NCBI GenBank assembly: GCA_037445875.1
Contig: JBBIJR010000079.1
Span: forward strand, 1-14,938
Reading direction: 5' to 3'
DNA from: JBBIJR01 sp037445875
GTDB taxonomy: Bacteria; CLD3; SB21
Length of the DNA: 14,938 nucleotides
The notes below the pieces were generated by a model. That model saw nothing but the letters and a program-made list of their open reading frames with translations. It was not told the origin of the DNA and did not search any database. The number at the start of each line of letters is the position of its first letter. The stretch's first letter is position 1. This document shows positions 12,409-14,938 of the stretch, piece by piece. The position numbers and the translations under genes are program-made.

Positions 12409-14019
12409 TCACTTCAAAAGCAGCAGTTTCCGGCTTTGCAATTGATTCCCCGCGCGCAGGCGGTAGACGTAGACGCCGCTGGCCACCGGCCTTCCCCGAT
12501 CATCTCTCCCATCCCAAGCCACGGATTTAAGCCCCGGACCCTCCGTACGGTCGACCAACATCCGCACTTCCTGCCCCAGCGCATTGTAGATTCTGAGTAC
12601 GACTTCTGTATTCATGCCCAACTGGTAATCGATCGTCGTCGCATGGTTGAAGGGATTGGGATAGTTCTGGCGCAGTTCGAATCCCCGAACGGCCAGGGGA
12701 GAGCACACGTCCGTCGCTGTCGACGTATCGTAGACCGAACACGTCCACACACTGAGCAGACTGCCGTCCATCCGCATCCAGATCGGGTGTATGTGACGAT
12801 TATGGGCAGCGACATGAACGTAGTCTCCAAAGAAAATACCGCCTATGGGTTTGAACGGCGTATCGCTGATGCGCAAGTTGGTAAAGGTCTCGCCGCCGTC
12901 CACGGACCGGGCCATCCAGACTTCCGTCGTGTCACCGCCGGTATTTCGCCGGTCGTAGAACGTGACAAAGAGGTGGCCTGTGGTCTGATCGATGGCCATG
13001 CTCGGAAAGAATTGGTGCCGCGACGTGGCATCGTCGTTCACGCGCCTCACCGGCCCCCACGTTTGCCCTTCGTCGGTCGACTTGATCAGAAACACGTCGG
13101 TGTGGCCGTTCCTCTGGTCCGACCACAGGATGTAGATCGTCCCGCGATACGGAGAATGGCTGACGTCGCAGGCGGTCATCGGCAATCCGTTGCAGCGGTA
13201 GATCCCGGAAACCGAGAAATCCCACCCGCCCGGCTGCGACGTCACGAATACGTCCTCGCCAAATGTGACGCCGCCGTCCGTTGATTTATCAAAGTGAATC
13301 CCCAGCGGTCCGGACCAGGAAAGATACACTTCCCCGTTCGGGCCCACGGCGGGCACGGCTCCTTCGACGGTATTGTCCTCATCGATGCAATCACCGCCTC
13401 TGGTGCTGATGCGTACCGGCGCCATCCAGTTCACTCCCCTGTCCGTCGATCGCGAAAGGAGAATACGCGTGCTGTCCAGGGGATTGCTGCTGCCGTAATA
13501 GTCGAACTCGGTCCAGGCCATGTAGATGTTCCCGTGATACGGCGAGCCGGTCGCGTCCACGGCCAGCCATTCCTTGTCCTGGTCTTTCGGGGGATTCAGA
13601 CCTATGCCTGCTCCGTCCGACCAGTTCGCCCCCCCGTCGGTGGACTTCTGGACGACGATACGGTCCAACCAACTGCCATCCTGCGGGTTTGACAGGTGGC
13701 TGTAATAGGCATGGCCGCTGTCGTCGAACGTCACCACCGGATCTCCCCACACGCCCATCGTGGAGCTGAGGTTCGATTGAAACCAGGTCTGCCCTCCATC
13801 GGTGGAATAATAGTAATACGTGATATTCGCCCCGGCGACGAGGTTGTTCGAATCGAGGGGATTGATGGCGATGGTCACCTCTTCGGGAGTGTTGTGGCCG
13901 GGATAACTCACCCGAACGTTCGGATACTGGCCTCTCAGGTCGTACGTGAGGCCGCTCAACAGGACCAGACCGATCCACGGAGCGACCGCCCGCATCACGG
14001 TGCTTGCTTGTGCTTTCAT
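12409..14019 (-). CDS. Secreted BNR/sialidase-fold protein with T9SS type A sorting domain
   Basis: The 536-residue protein has an N-terminal signal segment (residues 9-31, AVAPWIGLVLLSGLTY, ending LRGQ). A beta-propeller follows with at least six Asp-box (BNR) motifs: STDGGQTW 72-79, STDGGANW 126-133, STDRGVNW 191-198, STDGGVTF 246-253, STDEGQTW 314-321 and SVDGGETF 372-379. The segment GDYVHVAAHNRHIHPIWMRMDG (about 398-419) closes the propeller. Residues 443-536 are the sorting domain, with RQNYPNPFNHATTIDYQL and the C-terminal SGVYVYRLRAGNQ...RKLLLLK. This marks it for the type IX route across the outer membrane to the cell surface. Sialidase or other glycosidase activity is possible, but Asp boxes alone do not prove it. 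The start overlaps the sugar-transferase stop as ATGA, with AGAGG just upstream, so the two are translationally coupled. Confidence 0.9.
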   Translation of the reverse strand: MKAQASTVMRAVAPWIGLVLLSGLTYDLRGQYPNVRVSYPGHNTPEEVTIAINPLDSNNLVAGANITYYYYSTDGGQTWFQSNLSSTMGVWGDPVVTFDDSGHAYYSHLSNPQDGSWLDRIVVQKSTDGGANWSDGAGIGLNPPKDQDKEWLAVDATGSPYHGNIYMAWTEFDYYGSSNPLDSTRILLSRSTDRGVNWMAPVRISTRGGDCIDEDNTVEGAVPAVGPNGEVYLSWSGPLGIHFDKSTDGGVTFGEDVFVTSQPGGWDFSVSGIYRCNGLPMTACDVSHSPYRGTIYILWSDQRNGHTDVFLIKSTDEGQTWGPVRRVNDDATSRHQFFPSMAIDQTTGHLFVTFYDRRNTGGDTTEVWMARSVDGGETFTNLRISDTPFKPIGGIFFGDYVHVAAHNRHIHPIWMRMDGSLLSVWTCSVYDTSTATDVCSPLAVRGFELRQNYPNPFNHATTIDYQLGMNTEVVLRIYNALGQEVRMLVDRTEGPGLKSVAWDGRDDRGRPVASGVYVYRLRAGNQLQSRKLLLLK

Positions 14020-14938
14020 TGTCCTCTTCCCATTAACATGACGTACATCGTATGCAGCAGTATCTTAAAGTCCATTCGCAGGGACATGTTTTCGATGTAG
14101 AGGATGTCGTACTTGGACCGCTCGATCATCTGGTCGATGTTCTCGGCGTATCCGAACTTCACCTGCCCCAGCGACGTGATGCCCGGCCGGACGCGGTGGA
14201 GATGGATGTAGTGCGGAGCCTTCTTCACGATCTGCTCGATGAAATACGCCCGCTCCGGCCTCGGGCCCACGATACTCATTTCGCCCTTGAGCACGTTGAT
14301 AAATTGCGGAAACTCGTCCAGCCGGGTGCGGCGCAGCCAGCGGCCTACGCCCGTCACGCGCGGATCGTCTTTCTGGGCCAGGGCCGGTCCCGATTGGGCC
14401 TCGGCATCCGGCTGCATGGAGCGGAATTTGTAGATCAGGTACGGCTTGCCGTGGCGGCCTATGCGCTCCTGGCGGAAAAGCGCCGGACCGCGACTCGTGA
14501 CCTTGATGATCGCGACAATGACCGCGCCGACCGGAAAAAAAACGGTCAGCGCCGCCGCGGACACGACGATATCGAAGGCCCGTTTGACCACCTGTTCCCA
14601 GAACGGCATGATCTCCGGCTCGAGCTCGATCAGCGGTATGCCCTCGATCTGCGTGGTGCGCGCCTGTCCGCTGATGATATTGTACAGGTCGGGAACGATC
14701 TTGACGTTGACAACGTGTCCGTGGGTCTCGCGGTATTCGTCGCACGCCGTGATGATGGTGAGCAGGAGGTCGTGTTCGCGCGGGTCGAGAGCGATCAGCA
14801 CCTCGGACACCTTTTGTTCGGCCAGAATCTTCGGCAGATCGGAGACGTGGCCGATCAGATCGGTTTCGACGCGGAATTCATGAGACCACTGCTCTTTTTC
14901 CAACGTTTTCAACTCGGACTGCAGCCGCTCATAGGTCC
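14016..14938 (-). CDS. Exopolysaccharide-type polyprenyl-phosphate sugar phosphotransferase, C-terminal part (runs off right edge)
   Basis: The frame is open to the window edge (307 codons present; the true start is outside). The first part is the end of the CoA_binding_3-type regulatory domain (EVLIALDP..., VKIVPDLYNIISG). It is followed by the bacterial sugar transferase domain: KRAFDIVVSAAALTVFFPVGAVIVAI (membrane helix), SRGPALFRQERIG, YLIYKFRSM, RVTGVGRWLRRTRLDEFPQFINVL and GEMSIVGPRPE, the classical conserved blocks of the WcaJ/WbaP family. The enzyme moves a sugar-1-phosphate from a UDP-sugar to undecaprenyl phosphate at the inner membrane, the first step of exopolysaccharide or O-antigen synthesis. 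The TTG near 14912 is an internal leucine, since the frame continues upstream. The last codons (GRG) carry the ribosome binding site of the coupled downstream gene. Confidence 0.95.
   Translation of the reverse strand, partial: TYERLQSELKTLEKEQWSHEFRVETDLIGHVSDLPKILAEQKVSEVLIALDPREHDLLLTIITACDEYRETHGHVVNVKIVPDLYNIISGQARTTQIEGIPLIELEPEIMPFWEQVVKRAFDIVVSAAALTVFFPVGAVIVAIIKVTSRGPALFRQERIGRHGKPYLIYKFRSMQPDAEAQSGPALAQKDDPRVTGVGRWLRRTRLDEFPQFINVLKGEMSIVGPRPERAYFIEQIVKKAPHYIHLHRVRPGITSLGQVKFGYAENIDQMIERSKYDILYIENMSLRMDFKILLHTMYVMLMGRGQ

Noticed and set aside
12274..13284. 336-codon plus-strand frame opposite the sialidase-fold gene
   Set aside because: No motif or ribosome binding site; the complementary strand carries the Asp boxes and the sorting domain.
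1..14938. CRISPR arrays, tRNA/rRNA genes, insertion sequences, phage or toxin-antitoxin genes
   Set aside because: No regularly spaced repeats, cloverleaf-type sequence, transposase or integrase motifs, or target-site duplications were seen on either strand.

Overview
The window looks like a chromosomal segment of a fairly GC-rich, Gram-negative bacterium of the FCB superphylum (Bacteroidota/Ignavibacteriota/KSB1/Zixibacteria-like; the phylum cannot be fixed from this window). The evidence is two proteins ending in the 'YPNPFN'-type C-terminal sorting domain of type IX secretion (T9SS), a PorV-like outer-membrane protein beside them, and a giant two-component-propeller/Y_Y_Y histidine kinase, an architecture typical of FCB genomes. 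No CRISPR array, tRNA, rRNA, integrase or transposase was seen.

Left part (1-7783, all minus strand): transcription runs from a promoter near 7850 leftward through 6-phosphogluconolactonase (pgl), a 1110-residue periplasmic-sensor histidine kinase, tsaE, tsaB, rimI, accD and surE. The tsaE-tsaB-rimI-accD genes are packed with 1-nt gaps or a 4-nt overlap and form a tight housekeeping block (tRNA t6A modification, ribosomal protein acetylation, fatty-acid synthesis), with surE 38 nt further on. A good rho-independent terminator follows surE at 326-359. Beyond it the N-terminal 103 codons of a membrane protein run off the left edge.

Middle part (7784-10806, plus strand): an AT-rich divergent region holds a dyad over a candidate promoter and a structured leader for a small outer-membrane beta-barrel protein, which ends in a strong terminator. 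A signal-peptide/C-terminal-anchor membrane protein of unknown function follows with its own promoter. Next comes an orphan ATP-grasp ligase-like protein with an excellent ribosome binding site, then a 23-codon signal-peptide-like ORF that looks like the broken start of a lost secreted protein.

Right part (10894-14938, minus strand): the 3' part of an exopolysaccharide-type sugar transferase (running off the right edge) overlaps by ATGA a secreted BNR/sialidase-fold protein with a T9SS sorting domain. These are followed by a PorV-like gene interrupted by an in-frame TAA, and by a 124-residue lipoprotein that is almost nothing but a T9SS-type C-terminal domain. The combination suggests a polysaccharide/secreted-protein locus in which the secretion partner gene is decaying, was miscalled, or is recoded. 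This is the most unusual part of the window.
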